Positions 10,419 to 22,072 of a stretch of 64,000 nt of DNA are shown here, one piece after another. The stretch spans positions 20,024,545 through 20,088,544 of the forward strand of contig NC_090025.1 of the NCBI RefSeq assembly GCF_037176765.1. Reading direction: 5' to 3'. Positions within the stretch are counted from its first letter, which is position 1, and every line of letters starts with the position of its first letter. Position numbers and translations under genes: made by a program. Origin of the DNA: Anolis sagrei (taxonomy: Eukaryota > Chordata > Lepidosauria > Squamata > Anolidae). The notes beneath the pieces were generated by a model. The model searched no databases. It worked only from the letters and a program-made list of their open reading frames with translations, and was not told the DNA's origin.

Positions 10419-12545
10419 CCATATCCATAGATCATGTCAAAATACACACACACACACACACAAATGTGCACTCAACGGCTCATTGTATACAGTAGGCAAT
10501 ATCAAAAATTCAAAACTGGAAAATATCCATTCCATATTTTAAAACATACCACCTGATGTGATTGTTAACCTGCATCCATTCAATAAACAATTTAACATAA
10601 GCAGAATGGGACTCTATAGCAACCTGTAAGAATCATCGCTTTTGAAGACAGTGACTCATTATGGTAGAAGAAAGACAATGTTTGAAGCATGCTCCATATA
10701 AAAAGCTTCAATTGCCATAGGGTTGAGATCATGATGGTGGTGAAGGATTATGCTGCCAGACTCCATCTTAAAGGAGTCTGACTCCATCTTAAAGGAGTTT
10801 GGCAACTTAAGATTATAGTGGTTTACTAATGGGGCATGCAGAAGAGTAAGCTTCAGACACAGGTGGGCAATATTTCACAATGATACACAGAACTGTACTT
10901 GTTCTTTATTTTTATGTGGCTAATCGAAGCATGGAGACTATCCAGGCGACCACCCAAGGTCTCTAGGCCATCCTGAGGGTTCATATTACCCTGCTGTCTG
11001 CTTCCTGGATCTCTTTCCACCTAGTCAAGGGATTACAACATTACCTGGTCTAGAGCGGTTTAATAAACCACAGAGATGTTTACAGACAGCTCTTACTAGC
11101 TGGGCCCAGAGGGCCTGTATCCAAAAGAATTAAGCGCTTACAGTTTTCAAACACCCTGATAGGACTTGGCTGCTTCTTGGCAAACAAAAAGTCAAGAAAA
11201 ACATAGCCAAAAACTCAGACCAAAACATAGCCAAAACCCCAGATGAAATCATTCTAGTTCCAGGACAGACATTGACTTGGATGAAACCTATTAGTGTGTT
11301 TCAGAGGAAGGCAGCTGCAGTGAGTCAGGTGGCCACTCTTCTTTGGTTAGGATCCACAACCAGAATCCTATTTGGGTGTTTCGTGCTCATAAGTGGCGAT
11401 GTGGAAAATCTTTCACACTTGGAACTTTTCTAGTCGCTGTTTTAACATTCCCTTTATAACTTTGCCTTGTCTTTTTCTTCAAATACCTAAATTATATTGC
11501 TCTAGGCTCAATTGAAGTTTTAAATGAATGCAATGCTAGAAATGTGGGACGGAAAGGAAATTCTCATTTCAAGGGTGGGGGGTGATTATTTGGAGGGCCA
11601 AAGCTACATCCATTCAAGCATTGTTCCCCTTGTCAGTCATTTTGTCCCACTTACCGTTTCTCTCGTCAAGTGGTCAACTGATCAAATAGATGACAAGCTC
11701 TCCCATGATCTTCCATGTGCTTTCAAACTCCCATCCTGCATATTTTGACAATCCACACAAGTCATCTCCCTCTCTTGCCCTTCCCTTTCAACACAAAGCC
11801 TAAATCTGGTTCATTGCATTGAAATCTGAGAGAGGTGTTTTTAATTATAGGTGTGCTCAGCTCCCAGATAAGCTTTTGTAGTCTTGCTGACATTCCTTTA
11901 TCATCCCACAAAATTCCTCAGACTTGGTCTCCACATGCAGAGAAATGAGGTGGTAAGGAATCCTGTGGTAGAAAGGTGGGCCATATGACTTCAAGCTACA
12001 AGTAGAAGAAGCTCTTTTAAAATTATTAGTCTTGTAAATCATTTTCTGCAAGAAAAAAAGGAGAAGACATCTTAAGAATACCTTACTTCCAAATCTAAAG
12101 AAGGGTTGAAGTGCACTCTGGGGACTCCAGTTTCTTCCCATTATGGAAACTCATGGGCTTTGAGGGCTCTGGGAAATGAATGGAGGGACGAGCCAAGAAG
12201 AAGTATCCTGCTGGCTGTGGGATGCAGAACTTTACCAAGAAAGCAAAAGTTTCATTCCAGTCTACTGATGGAAAATATAAGGGCGCCTAAGTGCATGGAT
12301 GCTCTTCTGGGTTCTGAACAAACTGCATATTCAGGTGTGAGGGGTTCTCCACAAGAATCACAAATCAACTGTATATTGAAACAAAATAGGCCACCACTTT
12401 ATATGATTAGAGCTGTTCTGGTGTTTGTTAACCAATTTAATCTCGATTTGTTACAACACCGTACAGTTTGGGCCAGATTCAGGTGGAGGGCATAAAGCTT
12501 GTGTGCCCATCATACTCAAAATGAAGATGGAGTCCCCTTAAGGCA
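10419..12545. other. No gene seen; contains (CA)n and a tandem 21-mer
   Basis: Holds a (CA)n run at 10,443-10,462 and two adjacent 21-base copies of GACTCCATCTTAAAGGAGTC-T at 10,759-10,800. The unit is itself palindromic. The stretch 10,860-11,330 is GC-richer and could be an old repeat, but I could not place it. Open frames here lack motifs. Confidence 0.4.
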
Positions 12546-12660
12546 TTGGCTTCCACATTTGAGTCCTTCATATTCATCTCCCAAAATCCGCAGCTAGATT
12601 GGCCAACAGCCTGAAAGCCAAAGTCCAAACATCCAGAGGACCTAAGTTTGGGAATCACTG
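12546..12660. mobile_element. Diverged hAT-type MITE
   Basis: The right end CCTAAGTTTGGGAATCACTG and the internal CATCTCCCAAAATCC / AAAGCCAAAGTCC arms fit the hairpin MITE family. The left end is decayed. Confidence 0.5.
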
Positions 12661-12956
12661 AAGGTACTATTCTGTGCATGTTGTACCTTTTTGTTTGGCC
12701 TTGGGTTTGTACAATAAAACTATTGCATGTATCACAGCCTCACACTCAAGTGGGAGGAAATCCACCCAACGGATTCTGCCCATGTGAAATTTTTTACATC
12801 ATTGCATGTCTAGTGAACTGTGTATAATGGCATACATCAGTCAACAGGAACGTAAGCCAGGGATTGGATCCAGCCTAACAGTAGGCCAAACCTCTTCAGC
12901 TGTAATCAAATAAAGTTGTGGTCTATTTGACATTTCAACAAAATCTATCTGTTGAT

Positions 12957-13125
12957 CATAGAATCATAGAGTTGGAAGAGAACATAAGGGCGACCCAGTT
13001 CAACCCCCGGCATACAGGAATACACCATTAAATCATTCCCCAACAGAATTTGCCTAAGTGAATCTCTTTTCACCTGATGCCCACCCCTAATTATAGTCCC
13101 CTATTCACCATAAAAATCATTTGGA
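12957..13125 (-). mobile_element. CR1 LINE 3' fragment
   Basis: ATCATAGAATCATAGAGTTGGAAGAG followed by CCCAGTTCAACCCCC is the typical CR1 tail on the minus strand. The rest has diverged. Confidence 0.8.
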
Positions 13126-14325
13126 GGAGGATAATAACTCTTTCAAATACAGCGAGAAGTCTGGAAGTGGGGAATGGGAAAAAATTTGTTGTCTTCACTA
13201 GTAAAAACTGACGAATTCTACCTATCAGCAGAATGCCCCAGACTTGGCATTCACAATTTCATGTAAACGATATATAAAAAAAATGTTTTATGTAAAAACA
13301 ATTACTCTTCTATACAAGTTTTTTCACTATATAATCTTCCAGCAAACCTGATACCCTCAGTGCTGTCATTGGATTTAGGTTGGGTGTAAGACTCACGCAG
13401 TTCTCCAGATATTGTAGTCCCTGCATCCCTATCCACCGCAGTGTGCATGTATCCTGGTCTGGCTGAAAAAATGTGATTCTTGTCTTTAGAAAAGAAGTCA
13501 TGGTGGTGCCAAGACATTGGGCTGGTCAAATCAAAAACAGATAGAGAACTTGGCACCTGGCTCAATAGCAGGGTGCAGTAACTCAGAAATCATACTGTCT
13601 TGGATAATGGTTTAGAAAGGAAATAACTTATTTGCCTGGTACTTGGTGTACTTTTGTAGTGGTTTGGACATCTGACTTATGGTTTGAGTGCAGACAGAAG
13701 CTACACTGCTTTGCCCCTAAAGAATGAGAAATTGAAATGATAGCCACTTCACTAGACCACATTTGAAGCATTCGAGCTATGTAGAATGTGTTGCGCTAAT
13801 TCCCAAAACAGGTTCAGAGTTTTCTCTGTGGCAAACATAGGATATCTATCCATACCTTATACTCTTTTACAGTACAAATCTGGCATGCCCTAAACTCTTT
13901 TACAATACAACTCAAACCAGGAGCTGCTGGTTTGCAAGGAAGCTGAACAGCTGAAGTTAAAACAGAAGCTCTTTATGTCTTTGCCACAAGATATTCGTTT
14001 CCAAAGTAGCTGAGAGTACAAAACATAACAAGAAGAAAGGAGGCTGTGTGTATTTTTCATGACCATGCTCCATTGGTCTTACTCTTGATGAAACCTACTT
14101 AGAATTGAGGTATGCCTGGCATACATGATGGCACAACATCTATATTTACAAGAAATCTATTGAACTATGTCAACTATTATGTATCCCATTTTAGGTCTCC
14201 AATTCCACTCACAGCTCAGTTTTAACTTTGAGATGCTTTCCAATTGGAATGTCACCCCAATTAAAAAAACTTTGAGTACTCTATGGCCCCAAAAGCTCAG
14301 TATCAGTCATTTGGACTGGCCAAAA

Positions 14326-14378
<53 letters not shown>

Positions 14379-14781
14379 AATGGATTGAGAATTACAATTC
14401 TGTGTTGTATGTCTCAAAAGGTCCTTCTTGCCACTTTTTCAACCAAATGCAGCTTCCAATAACTCTTCAAAGACAAATCCATATGAAACATTTTACTGTC
14501 ACCCCCAAGGGATGGGAGACTGGTTTGATCAAAATAGATGTAGGAGATGTTCCAAACAGGCCACCACAGCCAGTTTGGAACATCTACTCCATTTAAGATC
14601 TACATCTTTGCAATGGTTTCAGGGGTTTTTAAAGCCATGTTGCCACCTGAGGAAAAGGGGAAGATGACACATCCTACATTCTACATTCAAAAGCTGAATG
14701 GAATTGCAGTTGAAACTTTCTTCAACACGGACAATGGCAAAATATCTCTCACCACACTTGGAGGCAAGCAACAGGCTAGAC
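13126..14781. other. No gene seen; contains (GA)n microsatellite
   Basis: Holds an uninterrupted (GA)n tract at 14,329-14,375. The remainder is unassigned intergenic sequence with no plausible exon. Confidence 0.45.
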
Positions 14782-14917
14782 CAGACCTCTTCAACCTGTG
14801 ACCCTCCAAATATTTTGGACTTCAGCTCCCAGAATTCCTGACCATTGGACAAGCTGGCTAGGGCTTCTGGCAGATGCAGGCCTGAATTCCTGGAGGGCTA
14901 CAGGTTGAAGAGGCCTG
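14782..14917. mobile_element. hAT-type hairpin MITE
   Basis: Starts CAGACCTCTTCAACCTGTGACC and ends with the inverse GGCTACAGGTTGAAGAGGCCTG, with the shared CAGCTCCCAGAATTCCTGAC arm inside. Good terminal complementarity. Confidence 0.8.
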
Positions 14918-16007
14918 AACCAGACAGTGGGACACACACAATTCTATTGTCCAAAAGCAAAATGGTCAAGGAGCTTAAGGTGAACATCTGGGAGGTTGTT
15001 CAGACCTTCTACCATCTTACAGTAATAACAGCAAGTATAGATATTTCCGTTACAAATGTGAGATCTTCCATCACATGAAAATCCACTCTCACACTCCTTT
15101 TTATGTACATATAAACTGGATGAAACAAGATTGTTTACATGCAAGATTGGAACAGATACAAGATGTTTCTGAATAAATAAAGCATAAGGTACACAGTTCT
15201 CTTACTCCAGAGTTAGGGTTATCCAGTTCATGTCACACCAAGCATCACAGCACAATGCTTGTACATGTTTTAGTATGCTATTCAATCTTTCTAAAATTAC
15301 ATTTATAGAAGAAGGGAGGAACCAATTTCTTCCAGCGGACCAACTGTCATTAGATGCTATGCCACTCCTGCCCAGACCACAGACTTCAACAGGAAGTGAA
15401 AGAGACGTCTGCTGAGCATTCCCTCCCTTCCTTCCCCCCCCCCCCCCCCCCCTTCTTCTACAAATCTCAGTTTACAAATTATTTGAAATCCATAAGTCAT
15501 CGCCAGGGATAATTTTGTTCTTATGCTTCAATTTTGTTGTACAATTATAGCTCATAACAGGAAGACCGTGATGTTAATTACATCTCACTGAAGAAACATG
15601 TTTCTCTGAAATATATTATTCAGTTAAGTGCACACATATGTAGAATCACATCTGTGAATAGAGGTGAAACAATGTGCATTTTGCACACAAAAACGAATTT
15701 CATTAAAAGCACAGCTGGAAGTGAGAGAAGATTCAGTTGAATGTAAAGTGGTTTTGTCTTAAAATATTGTAATAAGACCCACAATCACCATAAACAAAGA
15801 GGTTGCAGTAGGAATTTTTATGAAGTTTCCACAACAGTCCCAAGACCCTCAAGTGTGGGATTTTTGCTGTTCTAATAACTTTTAAAAGATAAGAATGGAT
15901 TCCACATAGTAGTAAAAAAATTGGCAAGATTTTCATTTCCATCCATCCTTGATAAGAACTTACCAAAAGCTTACTAGGTCCTTCTTTACTCTGCATTGTG
16001 ATTCAGC
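14918..16007. other. No gene seen; poly-C tract
   Basis: Unassigned intergenic DNA with an 18-base poly-C run near 15,435-15,452. Confidence 0.4.
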
Positions 16008-16011
16008 ATCC

Positions 16012-16060
<49 letters not shown>

Positions 16061-16635
16061 TTTATTTATATCCCGCTTTTCTCCCTAAAAGGGACCCAAA
16101 GTGGCTCGCAGCATTATATAAAAGGCAATACAAAACAAGATACATATGGAAAGCGATAACCTATAGAAACAATTTACAATAAGAAATAAGAAATATATTT
16201 TAAAAACTGGGTTTTTAAAAACAATGCATATTTTAAAACATTTGTCTAATATATTTATTGCAAGCAACTCAAAAAGACAGATGGTAATGTTAGTGTGACT
16301 CAATAAAAGTTAGCCTTGCTATCATTACAGCTAAATGTCTTCATCAAAAGCTTGCACAAACAGAAAGATCTTTAGCTGATTTTAAAAAGATGTCAGGGAA
16401 GGGCCTGTTTAAACTTCCTTGGGGAGGGAGTTCCAAAGAATTGGAGTGGCCACCAAGAAGGCCCTCTCTCTCTCTCATCGCCACCACCCACATTTGCAAT
16501 GGTAACAGCAACAAGAGGAGGGCCTTGCTAGAAGATCTTAACGTTCGGGCAGGTTGGTATGAGGAGATGCGGTCAGATAGGTAAATAGGACCTGAACCAT
16601 TTAGGGCTTTAAAGATCAAAACCAGCACCTTAAAG
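16008..16635 (-). mobile_element. L2-like LINE 3' end with (CAT)n tail
   Basis: On the minus strand the frame from 16,628 to 16,344 reads LVLIFKALNGSGPIYLSDR and a GMRERxGLLGGH-like block, the C-terminus of L2 reverse transcriptase. The 3' UTR (16,061-16,120) follows, and then about 17 copies of CAT. Microsatellite tails are usual for L2. It is 5'-truncated. Confidence 0.88.
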
Positions 16636-16688
16636 CAGGCATGGAAAGGAACACATATAATGTTTTGTGGATGTATATCATATATAAT

Positions 16689-16937
16689 GGAGCCCCCGGT
16701 GGCGCAGTGGGTTAAACCCCTGTGCCGGCAGGACTGAAGACCGACAGGACGCAGGTTCGAATCCGGGGAGAGGCGGATGAGCTCCCTCTATCAGCTCCAG
16801 CTCCTCATGCAGGGACATGAGAGAAGCCTCTCAGAAGGATGATAAAAAACATCAATCACCCTGGGCAATGTCCTTGCAGACGGCCAATTCTCTCATACCA
16901 GGAGCGACTTGCAGTCACTCCTGACACAACAAAAAAA
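16689..16937 (+). mobile_element. tRNA-derived SINE with 12-bp target duplication
   Basis: The A-box region GGTGGCGCAGTGGGTTAAA and the B-box GGTTCGAATCC show a tRNA-type polymerase III promoter. The tail ends CTCCTGACACAAC plus poly-A. The perfect duplication ATCATATATAAT flanks it (16,677-16,688 and 16,938-16,949). I recall this as an abundant anole SINE (ACA type). The promoter looks whole and the copy is fairly young. Confidence 0.93.
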
Positions 16938-17232
16938 ATCATATATAATACATTGTGGTTTAACACTCTATATTTTTCAATTAAGCTGCGTGTTGTGTTT
17001 TGCATATTAAGCAAACATGTAATCATTGGCACATGTTTGCATAGTTCTGCATAGCAGTGGCAGTACACTCACATACAGTATCTCTTTGTGCATATTGATG
17101 GTATTGTAAGTATTAATTAAATTGCAGCCTTTGTCTGCAATTGTAAATGCTTCTCATTATTTTGACATATTCCTGATTATTCTTAAGACTTTATTGCATG
17201 AACCTGCTATCCCACTACAATTGCACTATCAT

Positions 17233-17500
17233 TTTTTTTGTCATGTCTGGAGCGACCTGAGAAACTGCAAGTTGCTGCAGTTGTGAGAGAATTGGCCGTC
17301 TGCAAGGACATTGCCCAGGGGACGCCCAGATAATTTGATGTTTTTATCATCCTTGTGGGAGGCTTCTCTCATGTCCTCGGATGAGAAGCTGGAGCTGATA
17401 GAGGGAACTCATCCGCCTCTCCCTGGATTCGAACCTGTGATCTATCGGTCTTCAGTCCTACCGGCACAGAGCTTTAACCCACTGCACCACCGGGGGCTCC
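17233..17500 (-). mobile_element. tRNA-derived SINE with 11-bp target duplication
   Basis: Complement of the family at 16,689: poly-T, then TGTCATGTCTGGAGCGACC, ending GGTGGTGCAGTGGG read on the minus strand. TGCACTATCAT flanks both sides (17,222-17,232 and 17,501-17,511). Confidence 0.93.
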
Positions 17501-17910
17501 TGCACTATCATTGATAGTGGATAATACTATGTTAAGAACTTTCAGTATTGGACCACTCTTCAATCATACAATTCATAGTCCTGTATTTGCGTTTCCACAT
17601 ATCTTCTTCCCATACTACTGCTGTGCCGTAATATTTTTCTTTCAGAGCAAGTTTTCAATTCCAGCTTTGAAAAGCAAAATACAGGAAAATATAATGATAT
17701 AATTAAAAAATCAAAGGAAAACAGTGGTTTTTGGAATAGCAATAGGTGCAGGCTAATCACAGGGAGGACACAGACCAGCAGCAGAATATGTGTGGCATCT
17801 TTGGTCATAGTCCAGCTGCTTTGCCAGTGTGCCTGCCTCTTGAAAAAAAGTGTGTATATTTGTGTATTTAATTCATTGAGGAATGAAATAACAAAACAAT
17901 TTTACAACTA

Positions 17911-19034
17911 CAGTAGAGTCTCGCTTATCCAACATAAACGGGCCGGCAGAACAGTGGATAAGCGAAAACATTGGATAATAAGGAGGGATTAAGGAAACAA
18001 CTATTAAATGTCAAATTATGTTATGATTTTACAAATTAAGCATGAAAACATCATGTTTTACAACAAATTGACAGAAAAAGCAGTTCAATACACAGTAATT
18101 GTGCTGGTACGGCTGTACCAGGAGCTCCAAATTTATTTGCTTTGTATTAAATGTTTGTTTGCAGCCCTGGGTTTCAGGGACTCTGCAGATAGGTGGCTTC
18201 CTTTGGTTGCAGTCGTAGGGCAAGTCACCTGTCCATCATTGTTAAGTTTTGGTTCCGCCCCTTGCTCAGGGCAATTGGGAAGGGAAGGAAGCCATTTTTA
18301 GTTAGTCTCAGCAAAGAAAGCTAATGTACAGGACGTGTGCAAGCTTCCCCTGTACAAAAGCTTCAACCCTTAAGACGTTCGGGGGGGAGGGGGAACAGTC
18401 TTAAGAGTCTTCAAAGATTTCCAGGAAAACAGCCCTAAAGACCAAAGAACTCCAGCTGGAGAATATCTAAACCTTTATTGGTAGGTCCACTCGGCGCTTC
18501 AAGATGCAGTTCGACCCGGTAGCGGAGCCCACATCAGTAAGGGTTAGATTACAGTTAGCCTGGGAGAAGTTAAAAAGGGGATTTTCATTTAAAGTAAAGA
18601 AGAAGTTATTGAAGAGAGTTGCCTGTCCTTCGTGGGCAAGATTAGGAAGCCACCAGTTGCATAAAGCCTGGAAGCATTTGTTTAGCTTTATTGAAGACAA
18701 GAGAAGTTTCTGTTTGATTGTTCATTAATAAAGGACTTTGTTATACTTCACAAGCCATCTAAAGACCATTTGTGGTGGAAAACCTCTGAGAACTTCTCCT
18801 TGGGCCCCCTGGCTTCCCGCTGGGCAAAGGTTGCACATCCTGTTCTAAGGGAATTTTTTTACAGGCCCAGCGTGCGACAGAACAGTAATGTTATGTAGTA
18901 ATTACTATATTTACAAATTTAGCACCAAAACATCGCAATGTATTGAAACAGCTGTGGATCCAGGCAGGAGGCAGACTGCGTTGGAGAATACAGAACACTG
19001 GCTGAGTGAAGGTTGGATAAGCAAGACTTTACTG
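17911..19034 (+). mobile_element. Tigger-like (Tc1/mariner) MITE split by an LTR
   Basis: The left terminus CAGTAGAGTCTCGCTTATCC and the right terminus GGATAAGCAAGACTTTACTG are inverted, each beside a TA dinucleotide as expected for Tc1/mariner. The internal GGATAAGCGAAAACATTGGA and GGGATTAAGG fit Tigger elements of lizards as I recall them. Its own length is about 334 bp. A solo LTR (18,100-18,884) interrupts it. Confidence 0.85.
18100..18884 (+). mobile_element. Solo LTR of an endogenous retrovirus or Gypsy-like element
   Basis: The insert begins TGTGCTGG and ends AGAACA, the TG...CA ends of an LTR. It is flanked by a 5-bp duplication GTAAT (18,095-18,099 and 18,885-18,889). A polyadenylation signal AATAAA lies at 18,727-18,732. 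Removing it restores a continuous Tigger sequence. No internal coding part is present, as in solo LTRs left by recombination between paired LTRs. Strand is set by the AATAAA. The family is not determined, and it is younger than its Tigger host. Confidence 0.8.
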
Positions 19035-20149
19035 TATTATCTTCAATATCAGAGATGGTCTGCCTCTGTATGTAAATTCCTGAAAGTAGTGAGTTGATGT
19101 ATGCAGTTGAACCCAAGTCCTCATGATTCATTTATCTTCTTAACTTTTGAAATGTAGCTTTTTTGAAGGTTTAATATTTAATCTATTGAATTTCTTTAAT
19201 TATTAAACACTGCTATGACAAGCTTTTCAGGTTTTTCTTCTTCCCGCAGTGGAAATTCAGATGCACCATGTCACTGGCTGACCTCTCCATGAATTTGCAA
19301 TACATTCTTCTCTTTTATCAGTAACTAAACAGAATTTAATGCATTTCCCTGCTTCTGAAAATCAGAGCATTTTGGATTTCAGAACTGTGGCTAATTGTGG
19401 TCAAATGAGCTTTTAGTAAGTCAAGGCAGGGCATAAAAGAACTGACTTGGCAAGCAAAACCACCAGTGGGTGCGGTATTGGTGAGACTAAATAGGAAACC
19501 ACAGACAATGGCTGACCTCAGTGTCAGTCCATTATAAGAAAATGCATGGAGCTAACTTTCTTTCTTGTAGAATGCAAACTGTGGTTCTTGTGTTTATGTC
19601 TGTATGTATGCACTCCTAAACACACTCTAATCTCACTTGCCCACTTCTGCCTCAGAGGCTGGGTTTTGGGTAAGAGCAATGATCATTTTGAAAACCTACA
19701 TGTCTAGAATACAATTACATAGTTAGCATATTTTTATTTACTTGACGTGACTATCTTAGATTTTTTTGCTCCTGGGTCTCATTGTGACAGTAAACTACTG
19801 CAGTTAAAACAACAAAACAAAACCCCAAAACTAGGTTTATTGTTCTCGAGTTGGCTCCTTCCCATATTCATGTACCTGAAACCTTGTAATGGGGGTTTAC
19901 TGTCTATAGCATTCCAGATACAATATGAAATGCTCATTATTTTCTAACCTTTAAAAGTTTCATTAAGATTTGAACCCATCTGTAATCATCATCACATGAT
20001 TTCAGTGAGCCACAGTTAGAGTTATGCATGGAATTTATTTCTCTCATTTTTTTTTTCATTTCTTCGGGAGCACGAAACAAGAAGGCCTCCTCCCCACATG
20101 TAAATCAGCTTGACACGAATGCAAGCTGGAGACATTCCCAGCTCCAAGC
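19035..20149. other. No gene seen
   Basis: Unassigned AT-rich intergenic sequence without recognisable repeat or exon. Confidence 0.4.
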
Positions 20150-20390
20150 CTGTTTCTGTCTGCAGCCAAGTGCCTCCCAGAATTTGCCTCCTTGCCTTGG
20201 AAAGAGAGTGCATGAGTGGCATGCAGACCCAAAAAGTGCATGCTTCTGCCAGTACTTGCAGCCGAGCGTCTCCTACTCATGCCACACTTGCACTTTCTTT
20301 CCATGGAGAGTGTGTGTGTGTGGTGTGGTGTGCAGGCCCAAGAAGCGCATGCACCTGCCAGTGCCTGCAGTTGAGCGCCTTTACTCTAGA
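20150..20390. repeat. Diverged short tandem block (about 110-bp unit)
   Basis: A phrase like GCATGCxxxTGCCAGTxCxTGCAG followed by C-GAGCG appears at 20,240-20,270 and again at 20,347-20,377. A weaker third version (CTGTCTGCAGCCAAGTGCCTCC) lies at 20,157-20,178. The GC content is above that of its surroundings. Confidence 0.5.
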
Positions 20391-20671
20391 ATAGATACTC
20401 AGGTAAGCCTCCTTAAAGCATGTGCCAGGACAGTGAGCCTGGGTGGAGAGCCCCCCACCCTCATGAGCCGGTAGAAAATGAATCTTTTGGGGGCCAAAAC
20501 TGAAAACAGATATCTGTCCTCCCAATTTTGAGAGACCCCCAAAATGGATCAGGGGCCCCACCAAAAGCTGAGACACTTAACCGGGTCAAGATTTACCCCG
20601 AATGCACAATCCTAGTCACAGCAGCTTTGCAAAGCTTTGAAATCTTTCCTCTCCATTCCTTACATGTAATG

Positions 20672-21060
20672 GCTGATACCAAATGAGAGACTCCCCCCTG
20701 GGCACACAGAAAACTGGGCAACTTGGAAGGCACTGAACAGCCTGCGCTCTGGCACCACGAGATGCAGAGCCAACCTTAAGAAATGGGGCTACAAAGTGGA
20801 ATCCACGACATGCGAGTGTGGAGAAGAGCAAACCACTGACCACCTGCTGCAATGCAACCTGAGCCCTGCCACATGCACAATGGAGGACCTCCTTGCGGCA
20901 AAACCAGAGGCAGTCCAAGTGGCCAGCTACTGGTCAAAGGACATTTAATCAACTACCAAGATTGCTAACTTTGTGTTTTGTCTGTCTGTTTGTTTGTTTT
21001 GTTAAAAATGTAATACAACTGTCTGGTTGCTCCTGACACAATAAATAAAATAAATATATA
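20672..21060 (+). mobile_element. Non-LTR retrotransposon 3' end, zinc-knuckle C-terminus
   Basis: One frame reads LNSLRSGTTRCRANLKKWG and then CECGEEQTTDHLLQCNLSP, a Cys-His motif found at the C-terminus of several LINE reverse transcriptases. The 3' end GTTGCTCCTGACACAATAAATAAA resembles the tail of the tRNA-SINE family here. The clade is not assigned. A second, shorter copy is at 25,366. Confidence 0.75.
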
Positions 21061-22064
21061 ATGCAAAAGCTGTTCTTTTGGCATTTATTGAGCACTGATA
21101 AGAACAAGGCATCTTAAAGCAGGAAAAGTACAAGATGAGTCTTTCATCAAATGAAATGTTGACTAATAATGCATTGCAACATAACTTATGTATTGCATTG
21201 AGAAATATGCCAGAATCCAACTGGAGTGGACAACTCAAATTGAAACTGTTACAAGCTTGTTTTCTGCTGTGCCAGAAGACTTAGGGTGCATCTATACTGC
21301 TGAATTAATAAAATTTGACACTTTAAGTGTCGTGCCTCAATGCCATGAAATCTTTTTTATACATAATGGTGATACAAGAGTCCAACACTATTCATTACAA
21401 CATGTAGCATGAATATATACATATATACACACAACACCAAGAAATAGATGTCAATACTTTTGTTCAGGATTGCAATGTTACATTCCTTGCAGTTCAGCAA
21501 AATGCTATTTTTGTGACTGTTGTGACAATTGTAAAATCTATTAAAATATTTTTTTAAATGTCCTGCCACCATAACTTCCTTTGAGTTTTTTCAGTTCACT
21601 GTTTACCTTGTGGCCTAGCGTCAGCCTGGTTGTTCCAGTGAAATCATAGGTTTATTCATAGGAGCTATTCAGACTCCTTTTGTGTGTAATGTGGTGTTAT
21701 ACCACTGAAGATGTTTCCGCTCACAGAAGAATTCCAAGAAGACACCCTGGAATGTATTTCCGCTGAGCAGCTGAAAAGACTTCAAGAATGTCCCATGCCT
21801 TTTCTCCTCCATCAATACTGGAAGAGCTATTGTAAGTTTATGCATAGGTAGATGCCACACATGTGCTACATCTGGTTATGTTGAATTATATGAAAAGCAT
21901 GACAAAACAAACATTTTCCCTCCAAGATGAACAGCAAGAAACCACGATCCTACAGGGGGTGAAAGAATACAAAACTGAATCCCCTTTCCTTCCATTACTG
22001 CAGCCACCTAAGAGTGAGGCATTTGAAAATCCTAGAACAGTTGTTCTTGGCTGACATGGGAAGG
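21061..22064. other. No gene seen; half of a palindromic MITE
   Basis: Bases 21,289-21,352 (GTGCATCTATACTGCTGAATTAATAA ...) resemble one arm of the MITE at 39,170. The rest is unassigned. Confidence 0.4.
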
Positions 22065-22072
22065 ATCTACAT

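Noticed and set aside
10860-11330. Second LTR
   Set aside because: TTTAATAAA and GC-richer content suggested one, but I found neither TG...CA ends nor a target duplication.
16700-16770. tRNA gene
   Set aside because: A-box and B-box belong to a SINE with target duplication; the cloverleaf is not complete.
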